Shown here: piece by piece, positions 19,033 through 28,240 of the stretch | Layout of the letters: each line of letters begins with the position of its first letter | How positions within the stretch are numbered: position 1 is the first letter of the stretch | Source: an uncultured Rubrobacteraceae bacterium | GTDB taxonomy: Bacteria; Actinomycetota; Rubrobacteria; Rubrobacterales; Rubrobacteraceae | Assembly (NCBI GenBank): GCA_902806085.1 | Contig: CADCVH010000017.1 | Span: 1-51,024, forward strand | Direction: 5' to 3' | Length of the DNA stretch: 51,024 bases | Position numbers and translations under genes: made by a program | The notes under the pieces: generated by a model | The model's input: only the letters and a program-made list of their open reading frames with translations | Databases searched by the model: none | Told to the model about the DNA's origin: nothing

Positions 19033-19980
19033 CTAGATCCTGTAAAGGTTCGCAGCCCACGTCAGACCGAAGCCGAACCCGACGGTGACTATGTACTTCC
19101 CGGGCTCCATCTCGTCGTAGATGTCCGGGTACGAGAGCGGGATGCTCGCCGCGGACGTGTTCCCGAACCTGTCCAGGTTCATCACGATCCTCTCCCGCGG
19201 CAGGTCCATCTTCTTTGCCGCCGCTTGTATTATGCGTGCATTTGCCTGGTGGGGGATGACGTACTGGACGTCGTCGGGGGTCAGGCCGTTGCGGGAGAGG
19301 AGCTTGTCGAACATGTCGGGGAGGATGCGGACGGCGAACTTGAAGACCTCGCGGCCGTTCTGGTAGAGCTTGTTTTCGTCGCCGGGTTGGCCGGCGCGGC
19401 CGAGGGGGGCGCCGTGGCCGTCGGCGCCGAGGATGTGGTCCACGAAGCCCGACTCGCCGTCGCCGGCGTCGAGGACGACCGCGCCCGCGCCGTCGCCGAA
19501 GAGGACGGCGGTGGACCTGTCGTTCTGGTCCACGACCGTGCTCATGGCGTCCGCGCCGATGAGGAGGACCCTGCCGGCCGAACCCGCGCGGATCATGGCC
19601 GTGGCGACGGTGGCGGCGTAGGAGAAGCCGGAGCAGGCCGCGGAGAGGTCCATCGCGCCGACGCCGGTGGCGCCCACCTCCTCCCCCACCAGGCAGGCCA
19701 CGGAGGGCATGGACTCGGGGGCGGTGGAGGTGCCGCAGATGATCAGGTCTACCGAGTCGCCCCCGACCCCGGCGTGCTCGAGGGCGCCCCGCGCGGCCCC
19801 GATCGCCAGCGTCGCGCACGTCTGGCCGTCTTCGAGGAACCTGCGCTCGTGGATGCCCGTGCGGGAGGAGATCCAGTCGTCCGTGGTGTCGAGGACGCCC
19901 TCGAGGTCCTTGTTCGTCACGACCCGCCCGCCGAGCGCCCGGCCGACGCCGACGATCCTGCCCGCCGGACGACCGCTCAC
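19033..19980 (-). CDS. fabH: 3-oxoacyl-ACP synthase III
   Basis: KAS III starts fatty acid synthesis by condensing an acyl-CoA primer with malonyl-ACP. Cys116 ([10 protein letters not shown]) is the nucleophile, with His in [11 protein letters not shown] and Asn in [10 protein letters not shown] completing the Cys-His-Asn triad. Length 315 is typical. It overlaps plsX by four bases. Confidence 0.96.
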   Translation of the reverse strand: MSGRPAGRIVGVGRALGGRVVTNKDLEGVLDTTDDWISSRTGIHERRFLEDGQTCATLAIGAARGALEHAGVGGDSVDLIICGTSTAPESMPSVACLVGEEVGATGVGAMDLSAACSGFSYAATVATAMIRAGSAGRVLLIGADAMSTVVDQNDRSTAVLFGDGAGAVVLDAGDGESGFVDHILGADGHGAPLGRAGQPGDENKLYQNGREVFKFAVRILPDMFDKLLSRNGLTPDDVQYVIPHQANARIIQAAAKKMDLPRERIVMNLDRFGNTSAASIPLSYPDIYDEMEPGKYIVTVGFGFGLTWAANLYRI

Positions 19981-20987
19981 GCCTGGCCCCCGGCGGTCGG
20001 CGCGGAGGCGGAGAGGAGGGCCCTCTGCATCTCTTCCGTCAGGCCCGAACCGGAGCGGGAGATGCCGAGCAGGGCGTTCTCGACGCCCCTGGCCATCGAG
20101 TTGCCGTGCCCGATCACGACCGTCCCCCGAGCCCCGAGCAGGAACGAGCCCCCGTAGTTCTCCGGGTCGACCTGGCCCCGCACGGCCATCAACCGCGGCC
20201 TGAGGACCGCGCCCGCGAGCCTGCCGGCCAGGCTCCCCGTGACGGCGGAGCGGACCATGCCGAGCACCTCGCGGGCCACCCCTTCCGCGGTCTTGAGCAC
20301 CACGTTGCCCGTAAACCCGTCCGTCACGAGCACGTCGGCCGCGCCGCCGCCGATATCCCTGCCCTCGACGTTGCCGACGAAGCGCAGGCCGGAGGCGGCG
20401 ATAAGGCGGTGGGCCTCCCTGGCGAGGTCCGTCCCCTTGCCCGGCTCCTCTCCGACGTTCACGAGGCCCACCCTCGCTTCTTCACCCAGCCCGAAATATC
20501 TCTTGGCGAACACGCCGCCAAGAATAGCGAAATTGAGCAGGTCTTGCGGCCGGCACATCGTCGTCGCCCCGGAGTCGAGCAACAGCACCGGCCTCCTGAA
20601 GGGAAGAACGGTCGCTATCGCCGGCCTGCGGCAGCCGTCGAGGCGGCCGAGGCGCAACAAGGCGGCTGCCACGGTGGCCCCGGTATTCCCCGCGGAGAAG
20701 AAGGCGTCCGCCTCGCCGCCGCGGACCATCTTCGCCGCCACCGCGACGCTCGCGTCCGGCCGCGCGCGGAGAGCCGTGGCCGGCTCCTCGTCCATCCCTA
20801 TCGGCCCGCCCGCCGGGCGGACGTGGACGTTGGGCGGGGGTTCCCCGTCCAACGAGTTTTCGATCTGTTGCTGGATGCCTACGAGGTAGACGCCGTCGTC
20901 GGGAAGACGCCGGGCCGCGGCGATCGCCCCGGCCACCACCTCTCTCGGGGCGTTGTCGCCGCCGAGGGCGTCCACGGCGAGGCGCAC
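19977..20987 (-). CDS. plsX: Phosphate acyltransferase PlsX
   Basis: PlsX converts acyl-ACP to acyl-phosphate, the donor for PlsY in phospholipid synthesis. The protein begins [18 protein letters not shown], the family hallmark, and carries [15 protein letters not shown] and [12 protein letters not shown] blocks across 336 residues. It is followed directly by fabH and preceded by rpmF, the classic rpmF-plsX-fab arrangement. Confidence 0.96.
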   Translation of the reverse strand: MRLAVDALGGDNAPREVVAGAIAAARRLPDDGVYLVGIQQQIENSLDGEPPPNVHVRPAGGPIGMDEEPATALRARPDASVAVAAKMVRGGEADAFFSAGNTGATVAAALLRLGRLDGCRRPAIATVLPFRRPVLLLDSGATTMCRPQDLLNFAILGGVFAKRYFGLGEEARVGLVNVGEEPGKGTDLAREAHRLIAASGLRFVGNVEGRDIGGGAADVLVTDGFTGNVVLKTAEGVAREVLGMVRSAVTGSLAGRLAGAVLRPRLMAVRGQVDPENYGGSFLLGARGTVVIGHGNSMARGVENALLGISRSGSGLTEEMQRALLSASAPTAGGQA

Positions 20988-21008
20988 CGCTTCGCTCGGC
21001 GGGGCGGC

Positions 21009-21194
21009 CTACTCGGCGGCCTCTACGGCGACGGCGGTGCGGCCCTTGTAGTAGCCGCAGTTGCCGCAGACGCGGTGGGAGAGGTGCGGCTGCCCGCAAT
21101 TGGGACAGGCTTGCAGGCCCGGGCCCGTGAGGGCGTGGTGGGCGCGGCGCTGGTTCTTGCGCGCCTTGGACGTCTTCTTCTTCGGTACGGCCAT
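21009..21194 (-). CDS. rpmF: 50S ribosomal protein L32, zinc-binding form
   Basis: A 61-residue L32 beginning [20 protein letters not shown]. Two Cys pairs (CPNCG and CGNCG) mark the zinc-binding paralogue type. AGGAGG precedes the ATG. It sits between the yceD-like gene and plsX, as in many bacteria. Confidence 0.97.
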   Translation of the reverse strand: MAVPKKKTSKARKNQRRAHHALTGPGLQACPNCGQPHLSHRVCGNCGYYKGRTAVAVEAAE

Positions 21195-21222
21195 GATGTT
21201 ACCTCCTGTTGGTTACTGAGCT

Positions 21223-21681
21223 TTAGAAACCCGAGACGGAGATTCCGTCCAGGCCCCGCCAGCGCGGGTCGATCTCGTCATCGTCGTCCTCTATGCCGAC
21301 CGGCTGGGTCCCCTCGCGGAAGACCTGCAACGGGACCTCGTTCGGCAAAGCCCGGCTGGCGTAGGTCCCGAGGTCGAGCGTCCAGTCCTTCACGCCGAGC
21401 TCGTCGTCGTCTGGGCCGGCCAGAAGCTCCGAGTCGCCGAACTCCAGCACGACCTCGGCCGGCTCCAGCGTCCTGTCGCAGGTCGTGGCGAGCGTGGCCC
21501 GGACGCGCAGGTCGAGGTGCAGGCCCTCGGAGACCTTCGTGACGCCGACGTCGGCCTCGGCGGACGTTACCTCGTGGTGGCGGCCGTAGAGATCGAAGGG
21601 GTCGACGTCGAAGTCGGCGTGCAGGTCGTGCCTGTCCCCGACCTCCGCTCCTGGCTTTCTGAGGGGGATACGGTCGTTCAT
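21223..21681 (-). CDS. YceD/DUF177 family protein
   Basis: A 152-residue acidic protein of the YceD (DUF177) family, which is nearly always upstream of rpmF and has been linked to 23S rRNA accumulation in plants and bacteria. The family's Cys-x-x-Cys is reduced here to a single Cys in TCDRTLEP. The C-terminal segment DPRWRGLDGIS matches the usual DPR-W-L-L ending. Confidence 0.88.
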   Translation of the reverse strand: MNDRIPLRKPGAEVGDRHDLHADFDVDPFDLYGRHHEVTSAEADVGVTKVSEGLHLDLRVRATLATTCDRTLEPAEVVLEFGDSELLAGPDDDELGVKDWTLDLGTYASRALPNEVPLQVFREGTQPVGIEDDDDEIDPRWRGLDGISVSGF

Positions 21682-21700
21682 AAAAATAGTGTACCGCTAG

Positions 21701-22156
21701 TTATTGCTCTTGAACGCCCTGCAGCTTCGAGCGGCCCCGCTGCACGGCTTCAAGCAGCTTGCCGAGGTTGTCCTCCAGGTTCGCGAGGACCTCGTCGGCG
21801 TAGTCCTCGGCGCCGAGGCGAATCTCGCGCTCGCGGCGACGGGCGTCCTCCATGATCTCGGCGCTCCGCTTCTCGGCGCGCTTGAGGACCTCTTCTTCCG
21901 AGGTGATCTTCTCGGCCTCGTCCTGGGCGCTGCGGATGATGCGGTCGCTCTCGGAGCGGGCCTCGTCGAGCATCGCCTGGCGCTCCTTGACGATCCAACG
22001 CGCCTGCTTGAGCTCTTCGGGGATGGTCTGGCGCATCTGGTCGATGATGTCGAAGGCGGCGTCGCGGTCGACCATCGCCGTGTTGCCGAAGCCCGGGAAG
22101 CTCCGCGCGTCCTCGACCAGCTCTTCCAACCTGTCTATGAGTACCAGTACGTCCAT
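21701..22156 (-). CDS. DivIVA-like coiled-coil protein
   Basis: A 151-residue protein with an N-terminal segment MDVLVLIDRLEELVEDARSF and then a long charged coiled coil (residues about 45-120) rich in Glu, Arg and Ala. It resembles the small DivIVA-related or ATP-synthase-b-like proteins found between coaD and yceD in Actinomycetota. A role in cell envelope or division is an inference from that family position. ATG 22156 is chosen at the start of the conserved segment. Confidence 0.75.
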   Translation of the reverse strand: MDVLVLIDRLEELVEDARSFPGFGNTAMVDRDAAFDIIDQMRQTIPEELKQARWIVKERQAMLDEARSESDRIIRSAQDEAEKITSEEEVLKRAEKRSAEIMEDARRREREIRLGAEDYADEVLANLEDNLGKLLEAVQRGRSKLQGVQEQ

Positions 22157-22178
22157 CCTCAGCAACCTTATCCTTTGC

Positions 22179-23228
22179 CTACGATCCCTGTATCTTACCG
22201 TCCGAGCCGGAATAAATCTGGCGCACGGTCTCCAGTATGCCGTCCGGCACCAGCCCGCGCACCTCGCCGCCAAGCGAGGCTATCTCCCGGACCGCGCTCG
22301 AGCTCAAAAAACTGTGCTCGGAGGCCGCCATGATGAACACGGTCTCTATCCCCGGGGAGAGCGTCCGGTTGAGCTGCGCCTGCTCGAACTCGGACTCGAA
22401 ATCCGAGACGGCCCGCAGGCCCTTCACTATGGCCCCCGCGCCCTGCTCCCGCGCGAAGTCCACGAGCAGCCCTTCCATAACCTCAACCGAGACGTTCTCG
22501 ATCTCGGCGGTGACTTTTTCTATGAGGCCGGCGCGCTCCCTGGGGGACAACCGGGGGCTCTTTCGCGTGTTGCCGCCGACGGCGACTACCACGTGGTCGA
22601 AGATGCGGGCGGCCCGGCGGATGATGTCGAGGTGCCCGGCGGTAACGGGGTCGAAGCTTCCCGGGCAGACGGCGATCCTCATTGTCATATCGGATCTCTC
22701 AAGTACGGTCACGAACGTGCCGCCGTAACGGCGCGTTACCCCCTTCCTGCCAAACGCGTCCTCGGGCGGGGCCTCGCCGCTCTCGATCACGACCCGGCCC
22801 CCGGGCACGAGCAGCGCACCCAGCAAGGACAGCATGCCCCCGACCTCCGACGCGGCGATTCTATAGGGTGGGTCCGCGAAGATCAAATCGTAGCGTTCCC
22901 CGCGATCCGCGAGCCTCCCCAACGCCCGCCCCACGTCCCCGGCGACGACCTCGGCCCGGTCGGCAAACCCCGTCCTCTTCAAGTTCTCCGAGATGGTCCG
23001 GCGCGCCGCCCGGTCCCGCTCGACAAAGACCGCCCGCCCGCAGCCGCGGCTCATGGCCTCGATGCCGAGGGCGCCGGTCCCGGCGTACAGGTCGAGCACC
23101 GAACCGCCGTCGAAGAACTGGCCCAGAGCGTTGAAGACGGCCTCGCGCACCCGGTCGCCCGTCGGGCGCACGCCCTTGGGCACGGGGGCCAGGCGCACGC
23201 CGCCGGCGGTGCCCGCTATGACCCTCAC
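22179..23228 (-). CDS. Fused RsmD (16S rRNA m2G966 methyltransferase) and CoaD (phosphopantetheine adenylyltransferase)
   Basis: One uninterrupted 349-codon frame holds two enzymes usually encoded by adjacent genes. Residues 1-180 are RsmD: RPTGDRVREAVFNAL, SAM motif VLDLYAGTGALGIEAMSRG and catalytic DPPY (119-122). Residues 183-349 are CoaD: CPGSFDPVTAGHLDII (nucleotide-binding T/HxGH site), VKGLRAVSDFESE and MAASEHSFLSSSAVREIA. The RsmD stop is absent. Met181 and Met183 sit at the domain boundary, with GAGAG seven bases before the first, so separate CoaD could also be made by internal initiation. The GTG start at 23228 lies just after the recG stop. Confidence 0.93.
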   Translation of the reverse strand: MRVIAGTAGGVRLAPVPKGVRPTGDRVREAVFNALGQFFDGGSVLDLYAGTGALGIEAMSRGCGRAVFVERDRAARRTISENLKRTGFADRAEVVAGDVGRALGRLADRGERYDLIFADPPYRIAASEVGGMLSLLGALLVPGGRVVIESGEAPPEDAFGRKGVTRRYGGTFVTVLERSDMTMRIAVCPGSFDPVTAGHLDIIRRAARIFDHVVVAVGGNTRKSPRLSPRERAGLIEKVTAEIENVSVEVMEGLLVDFAREQGAGAIVKGLRAVSDFESEFEQAQLNRTLSPGIETVFIMAASEHSFLSSSAVREIASLGGEVRGLVPDGILETVRQIYSGSDGKIQGS

Positions 23229-23232
23229 GGTC

Positions 23233-25374
23233 CTACTCCCGGAAGAGCCACTCGACGTCGGAGCCTAAGAGCTCCCGGATCTCGCGCCGCAGGGGCCGGT
23301 TGCCCGGTCGCTTGAGGGTCGGGTCCCGGCCGACGAGGGCGAAGGCCTCCCGCCGCGCCTCGACGAGCACCCCTATATCGCGCAGGAGCTTCGCGACTTT
23401 CAGGTCGGGCATCCCGCTCTGGCGGCTGCCGAAGAGGGTCCCCTCGCCCCGGATCTGGAGGTCCACCTCGGAGAGCTTGAACCCGTCCTGGTGCTCCTCC
23501 AATGCTTCGAGCCGCTTGAGCGAGTCGTCCGTTTTCGGGTCCCCGACGAGAAAGCACTTCGGGGGGTGGAGGCCACGCAGGACCCGGCCGCGCAGCTGGT
23601 GGAGCTGGGAGAGGCCGAAACGCTCGGCACCCTCTATGACGATCGCGCTCGCGTTCGGCACGTCCACCCCGACCTCGACGACGACCGTGGCGACGAGGAC
23701 CTCCGTCTCGCCTTCGCGGAAGGCGGCCATCGCTTCCCGCTTCTCCTGGGCCTTCATGCGGCCGTGCAGGAGGCCGACGTTTCTGTCCGGGAAGATCTCC
23801 TCGGCCAGCTCCTCGCGCAACTCCTCGGCCGCCCGCACGTCCTCCAGAGCCTCGGACTCTTCGACCAGGGGGCAGATCACGTACGCCTGGCGGCCCTCTT
23901 CGAGCTCCCGCCGCACCTCCTCGTAGGCCTCCGGGCGCCCGGCCGGCTCCACGATGCGCGTCTCCACCGGCTTGCGGCCGGGCGGCAACTCGTCGATGAC
24001 CGAGACCTCAAGGTCCCCGTAGAGCGTGAGCGAGAGCGTCCGCGGGATGGGGGTCGCCGTCATCACGAGCGTGTCCGGGGTCTTGCCCTTCTCCCGGAAG
24101 ACGGTCCTCTGGCCGACCCCGAAGCGGTGCTGCTCGTCCACGACCACCAGGGAGAGGTCCCGGAACTCGACCCCCTTCTGGATGAGCGCGTGCGTCCCCA
24201 CCACGACGTGCGCCTCGCCCCCGGCTATCTGCCGCAGCGTCTCGCGCCTCTCGGCCGCGCCCTGCGAGCCCGTGAGCAGCACGACGTTCACCGGGAGGTC
24301 ATCGAGCGCCGCCGAAAAGGACAGGTAATGCTGCTCCGCGAGCACCTCGGTCGGGGCCATGATGGCCCCCTGGCCGCCGGACTCCACGGCGGTCAGCAGG
24401 GCGGCCACCGCGACGACGGTCTTGCCGCTGCCGACGTCGCCCTGGAGGAGCCTGCGCATCGGCTTTTCGAGGCGCATGTCCGCGAGGACCTCCCCGGTCA
24501 CCCGCTCCTGGGCGCCGGTGAGGCCGAAGGGGAGGTTCTTCAGGAACGGGTTGAGGAGGCGCCCGTCGCCGCGGTGGCGGGCGCCCGTCTCCGTCTTGTC
24601 AAGCCGGATCTTGCGGGCGGCGAGGCCGGCCTGGATGAGGAAGAGCTCGTGGAAGACGAGCCGGCGCATCGCGGCCCGCAGGCGCGCCCTGTCCTCCGGG
24701 AAGTGGACCTCGTGGACGGCGTCGTGCAGGCTGGGCAGGCCGTGGCGGGCGAGCAGGCCGGCCGGCAGCGGGTCCCGGACGTGGCCCGCGGCGTCCAGCG
24801 CGCGGTGGATGAGCGTGCGGACCCTGCGGGCCTGGATATCCTTGTTGGCCGGGTAGATCGGGACGAACCGGCCGGCGTGCGGCCCCTCGTCCCCGTTGTC
24901 CGTCTCGTCCACGACCTCGATGCTCTTCGCCACGAGCTGTATCCCGTAGCGGCTCTGCACCTCGCCGGAGACGACCACGCGCGTCTCCGGTTGCAGGCCC
25001 CTCTGCATCCAGGAGCGGCCCCAGACCGTGACGGGCAGGTAGCCGGTGCCGTCGTAGAGCTGGGCCGAGAAGCCCGGGGCGCGACCGCGGACGGGCCGCC
25101 CGACGGGGCGGGTGTTCACGACGCGGCCCGCCACCGTGGCCTTCTCGCCCACGCGCAGGTCGCCGATCTTCTTTACGTTCGAGAGGTCCTCGTGGCGGGA
25201 GGGGTAGTGCGAAATCATGTCCGCCACAGAAGCGACGCCGAGCACCTTTAGCGCCGCCTCTATCCTCGGGCCCACGCCGGGCAACTCCGTGACGGGCCGG
25301 GCGCGGAGCTCGCTGAGGGTGGTCTTCGGCGGAAGCCTCGGCTCCGCGGCCTCTCTAGAGGTGGGCCACGCCAT
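23233..25374 (-). CDS. recG: ATP-dependent DNA helicase RecG
   Basis: RecG remodels stalled replication forks. The 713 residues comprise an N-terminal wedge/OB domain (GVGPRIEAALKVLG start, RWS-like PVTVWGRSWMQ), then SF2 helicase motifs: QGDVGSGKTVVAVAALL (I), VVDEQHRFGVGQR (II), TATPIPRTLSLTLYGDL (III) and the C-terminal QLHQLRGRVLRG (VI-like). It overlaps degV by 20 bases and sits in the fakA-degV-recG-rsmD order common in Gram-positives. Confidence 0.96.
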   Translation of the reverse strand: MAWPTSREAAEPRLPPKTTLSELRARPVTELPGVGPRIEAALKVLGVASVADMISHYPSRHEDLSNVKKIGDLRVGEKATVAGRVVNTRPVGRPVRGRAPGFSAQLYDGTGYLPVTVWGRSWMQRGLQPETRVVVSGEVQSRYGIQLVAKSIEVVDETDNGDEGPHAGRFVPIYPANKDIQARRVRTLIHRALDAAGHVRDPLPAGLLARHGLPSLHDAVHEVHFPEDRARLRAAMRRLVFHELFLIQAGLAARKIRLDKTETGARHRGDGRLLNPFLKNLPFGLTGAQERVTGEVLADMRLEKPMRRLLQGDVGSGKTVVAVAALLTAVESGGQGAIMAPTEVLAEQHYLSFSAALDDLPVNVVLLTGSQGAAERRETLRQIAGGEAHVVVGTHALIQKGVEFRDLSLVVVDEQHRFGVGQRTVFREKGKTPDTLVMTATPIPRTLSLTLYGDLEVSVIDELPPGRKPVETRIVEPAGRPEAYEEVRRELEEGRQAYVICPLVEESEALEDVRAAEELREELAEEIFPDRNVGLLHGRMKAQEKREAMAAFREGETEVLVATVVVEVGVDVPNASAIVIEGAERFGLSQLHQLRGRVLRGLHPPKCFLVGDPKTDDSLKRLEALEEHQDGFKLSEVDLQIRGEGTLFGSRQSGMPDLKVAKLLRDIGVLVEARREAFALVGRDPTLKRPGNRPLRREIRELLGSDVEWLFRE

Positions 25375-26170
25375 AGGCCCCCAGGCCCACGTGCGAACCG
25401 ACGACGCCCCCGATCTCCGCGACGTGCGTTTTCTCCACGCCGAGCTGATGGGCGAGTTCCGAGAGCGGCTCGGGGGTGGCGATGTGCCCGAAGTAGAGCG
25501 GGCGTCCGGCCTCCGCGGCGGGCTTCACCTCCTCGACTATCGCGTTCATCTGGCGTTTGCGCCCCCGGGTACGCTTGTGCGGGACGACCTCGCCTTCCAC
25601 CACCTTGAGCACGGGCCTCACGTCAAGCGCCGTCCCGACGAGCCGCTGGGCCCGGCCGATCCTGCCGCTCTTGGCCAGGTATTCGAGCGTGCCAACGGCG
25701 AACAGCAGGTTGCACCGCCCGGCCGCAGACTCCGCCGCCCGCCCGACTTCCTTGAACTCGCCGCCCTCGTCGAGCACCTTCAGGGCCTCTAGCAGGATCA
25801 GCCCGCTCCCCATCTCCGCGCTCCCGGTATCCACCACCTCGACGGGACGGTCGACCATCCCGGCGGCCTGGACGGCGGAGTCGTAGGTGCCGCTGAACCG
25901 GCGGGAGACCGTCAACACGAGGATGTCGTCGTAGGCGGAGAGCGACTCGTAGGCCTCGACGAAGGCCCCGGCCGGCGGCTGGGAGGTGGTCGGAAAGACG
26001 TCGGCGTCGCGCAGGCGCGCGTAGAACTCCTCGTTGGACATCTCCACCTTGTCCCTGTACGTCTCGTCGGACCCGAAGTGGAACGTGAGGGGGACCACCC
26101 GCACGTCGGGACGCTCCAGCACCTCCGGGCCGAGGCTGGTCGTGGAATCGGTGACGATGGCCGTCGTCAC
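25355..26170 (-). CDS. DegV family fatty-acid-binding protein (FakB-like)
   Basis: DegV/FakB proteins hold a fatty acid while the kinase FakA phosphorylates it. The 271 residues begin IVTDSTTSL and carry the ligand-binding TTSQPPAGAF, LTVSRRFSGTYDSA and GSAEMGSGLI segments. It overlaps the upstream FakA-like gene by four bases, which supports a FakA-FakB pair feeding acyl-phosphate into the PlsX/PlsY pathway encoded further along the same strand. The specific fatty acid bound cannot be told. Confidence 0.9.
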   Translation of the reverse strand: MTTAIVTDSTTSLGPEVLERPDVRVVPLTFHFGSDETYRDKVEMSNEEFYARLRDADVFPTTSQPPAGAFVEAYESLSAYDDILVLTVSRRFSGTYDSAVQAAGMVDRPVEVVDTGSAEMGSGLILLEALKVLDEGGEFKEVGRAAESAAGRCNLLFAVGTLEYLAKSGRIGRAQRLVGTALDVRPVLKVVEGEVVPHKRTRGRKRQMNAIVEEVKPAAEAGRPLYFGHIATPEPLSELAHQLGVEKTHVAEIGGVVGSHVGLGAYGVAHL

Positions 26171-27750
26171 TCGGCCACCATCTGCAACGGGTAGAGGGGC
26201 TGCCCCCCGTCGCGGACCTCCACCTCGAGGTCCTCGTCCAGGGCGCGAACGCCGGCCGCGATCTTCTCGGCCTCCCCGGGGTCGAGATCCTCCCCGCGCA
26301 GCAGCGTCAGGATGTCGGCGCCCGTCTCGAGGATGTTCCGCGCCAGGGAGAGGGCTACCTCTTCGGCGCTTTCGCCTGCGGCGACCATCGCGTCGTCCAG
26401 GAAGCCTATAAACGAGCCCTCAGGCACGTCGCGGCCGTCCAGCTTCGCCTCCCTGACGGCGCGCGTGATCTCGGCGCGCTGCAGGGAGGCCGAGATGTCG
26501 CACATCTCCCCGAAGACGTCTTCCAAATCCCCCTCCGCGTCGAAGCCCACCATCACGGCGAGGCCGGCGGCGATGCTCCTGGTCGGCACGACGCGCACCG
26601 CGACGTCGACCAGCTCGGCCACGCGCTCGGCTGTCGGCACGATGTTCTTGTTGTTGGGCAGCAGGATCACGGAAGGGGCCCCGGCCTCCTCCACCGCCCG
26701 GGCGAGGTCGGCCGCGCTCGGGTTCGCCCCCTGCCCGCCCTCGACCACCACGGCGCCCATCTCCTCGAAAAGTGAACGGCTCCCCGCGCCCCGGCTCGCG
26801 GTCACGACGCCGACGCTCCCGGCCGGGCGCTTCGCGGGGGCCTCCGCCCTGGAGCGGACCTGGGCCTCCATGTCCTCTATCTTCACCCGCGCCAGGCGCC
26901 CGAAGCGGCCGGCGAAGGAGAGCATCTCGCCGGGGTCCTGGGTGTGCACGTGGACGTTCACGGTGTCCTCATCGGCGATGACGAGCACGCTCTGGCCGGT
27001 GGAGTAGACGTGCTCCTCGAACTCCTCGGGGCTGCCGGAGAAGCCCGCGACGACGAACTGGGTGCAGTAGCCCCAGGCCTCTTCCTCGGCGTGGATGGCG
27101 GTCAGGTCGGGGGCGCCCTCTTGGGGCTCGAAGGAGCTCTCGATCTCCTCTCCCGTGACGCACGCGTAGAGGCCGTCGAGTATGACGGCGACCGCGAGGC
27201 CGCCGGCGTCCACCACCCCGGCGTCGCGCAGCACGTCAAGAAGCTCGGGCGTCCTTCGGACCGACTCGTGGGCCTCCCGGGCGGCGGCCCGGATCACCGC
27301 CGGCAGCTCGTCCTCCCCGCCGCCCACGGCCTCCCCTGCGGCGCGCGCCGCGTCCTTGACCACCGTAAGCATGGTCCCCTCCACCGGCTCCCGAACGGCG
27401 GCGTAGGCCCTCTCCCGCGCGCCGTCGAGGGCGACGGCGAAGGTCGCGGCGTCGAGGTTCTTGCGGCTGGCGAGCACGTCGCAGGCGCCCCGGATCATCT
27501 GCGAGAGGATCACGCCCGAGTTCCCCCTGGCGCCCATCAAGGCGGCCCGCGCCACCGCCCGGCTCGCCTCCTCGGGGCCAGAGTAATCGGCCTCGGCGGC
27601 GTCCTTGAGGGTGGATTCGAGGGTGAGCAGCATGTTCGTGCCGGTGTCGCCGTCCGGGACGGGGTAGACGTTGAGGGCGTTTATCCTGGCGACCTGGGCC
27701 TTGAGCGCCGCGTGGGCCGCGGCCCCCATCGACGCCACCTTTATCGCCAC
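26167..27750 (-). CDS. DAK2/YloV-type kinase, FakA-like fatty acid kinase subunit
   Basis: A DhaL-like N-terminal domain shows the metal-binding signature INALNVYPVPDGDTGTNM and SRAVARAALMGARGNSGVILSQ. A middle YloV domain has YCTQFVV and the HVHTQDPGEML segment. The C-terminal DegV-like domain includes LLPNNKNIVPTA. In Gram-positives this architecture phosphorylates FakB-bound fatty acids. GTG 27750, with GGCAGGA upstream, gives 527 residues; ATG 27729 behind AAAGGTGG is a good alternative. The open frame continues upstream without homology. Confidence 0.9.
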   Translation of the reverse strand: MAIKVASMGAAAHAALKAQVARINALNVYPVPDGDTGTNMLLTLESTLKDAAEADYSGPEEASRAVARAALMGARGNSGVILSQMIRGACDVLASRKNLDAATFAVALDGARERAYAAVREPVEGTMLTVVKDAARAAGEAVGGGEDELPAVIRAAAREAHESVRRTPELLDVLRDAGVVDAGGLAVAVILDGLYACVTGEEIESSFEPQEGAPDLTAIHAEEEAWGYCTQFVVAGFSGSPEEFEEHVYSTGQSVLVIADEDTVNVHVHTQDPGEMLSFAGRFGRLARVKIEDMEAQVRSRAEAPAKRPAGSVGVVTASRGAGSRSLFEEMGAVVVEGGQGANPSAADLARAVEEAGAPSVILLPNNKNIVPTAERVAELVDVAVRVVPTRSIAAGLAVMVGFDAEGDLEDVFGEMCDISASLQRAEITRAVREAKLDGRDVPEGSFIGFLDDAMVAAGESAEEVALSLARNILETGADILTLLRGEDLDPGEAEKIAAGVRALDEDLEVEVRDGGQPLYPLQMVAE

Positions 27751-27802
27751 TGCATCCTGCCCTCTCGTTTCGTCCCCACTGCGCTCCTCGCGTGCCCGTT
27801 CG

Positions 27803-27822
27803 GGAGGACCCGAAGGTCCTCC
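27803..27822. other. Perfect 8-bp stem hairpin between fakA-like gene and rpmB
   Basis: GGAGGACC and GGTCCTCC flank a CGAA loop. It lies 53 bases upstream of the fakA-like start and upstream of the rpmB promoter. There is no T run, so it is not a standard terminator; it may lie in the 5' leader of the minus-strand message. Confidence 0.5.
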
Positions 27823-27847
27823 GCGTCTCTGTCCGTCCGCGGCGATC

Positions 27848-27856
27848 TGGTACAAT
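27848..27856 (+). promoter_or_regulatory. Putative extended -10 promoter of rpmB
   Basis: TGG followed by TACAAT fits an extended -10 element. No clear -35 is seen. The predicted transcript starts about 77 bases before the rpmB start codon. Confidence 0.4.
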
Positions 27857-27939
27857 CCCTGCCCGACGCCCGGGGCCAGCCTACGGCGGCGCACGGGGTC
27901 CCCAAATTCGACCGGTATCCTAGCACAGGAGAAATTGAA

Positions 27940-28158
27940 GTGGCGAAGACCTGCTATTCCTGCGGAAAGAAGCCAGAGTACGGCAACGCGAGGAGCCACT
28001 CCCTGCGCGCGACGCGCCGCCGCTGGAACCCGAACCTGCAGAAGGTTCGCATCCAGGAGGGCAAGACGACGAAGCGCGTGTGGACCTGCACCTCCTGCCT
28101 GAAGGCCTTCAAGGTCCAGAAGGCCGTGGCCAAAGCCCCCGTTATCCAGAACGCCTGA
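27940..28158 (+). CDS. rpmB: 50S ribosomal protein L28, zinc-binding form
   Basis: A 72-residue L28, the only + strand gene inside the housekeeping block. It begins MAKTCYSCGKKPEYGNARSH and carries a second Cys pair in WTCTSCLKAFK, the C+ zinc form. GTG 27940 is used, with AGGAGA seven bases upstream. A much longer open frame from 26944 runs antisense through the fakA-like gene and is not coding. It ends before an 11-bp-stem hairpin. Confidence 0.95.
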   Translation: MAKTCYSCGKKPEYGNARSHSLRATRRRWNPNLQKVRIQEGKTTKRVWTCTSCLKAFKVQKAVAKAPVIQNA

Positions 28159-28215
28159 CGCACGACCATCGCGGGGGCGGCCCGAACCGTCCCCGTCGCG
28201 CAGGACGATCTCCGT

Positions 28216-28240
28216 AGAGGCGCCCCGGCGGGGCGCCTCT
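28216..28240. terminator. Hairpin between convergent rpmB and ribH
   Basis: AGAGGCGCCCC pairs perfectly with GGGGCGCCTCT around a GGC loop (11-bp stem). It lies 58 bases after the rpmB stop, and its end touches the ribH stop codon. It probably terminates both converging transcripts, although no T run follows. Confidence 0.7.

Noticed and set aside
26944-28158. A 404-codon + strand frame ending in L28
   Set aside because: Only the last 73 codons are coding (rpmB from GTG 27940). The rest is antisense to the FakA-like gene, a common artefact of high GC.
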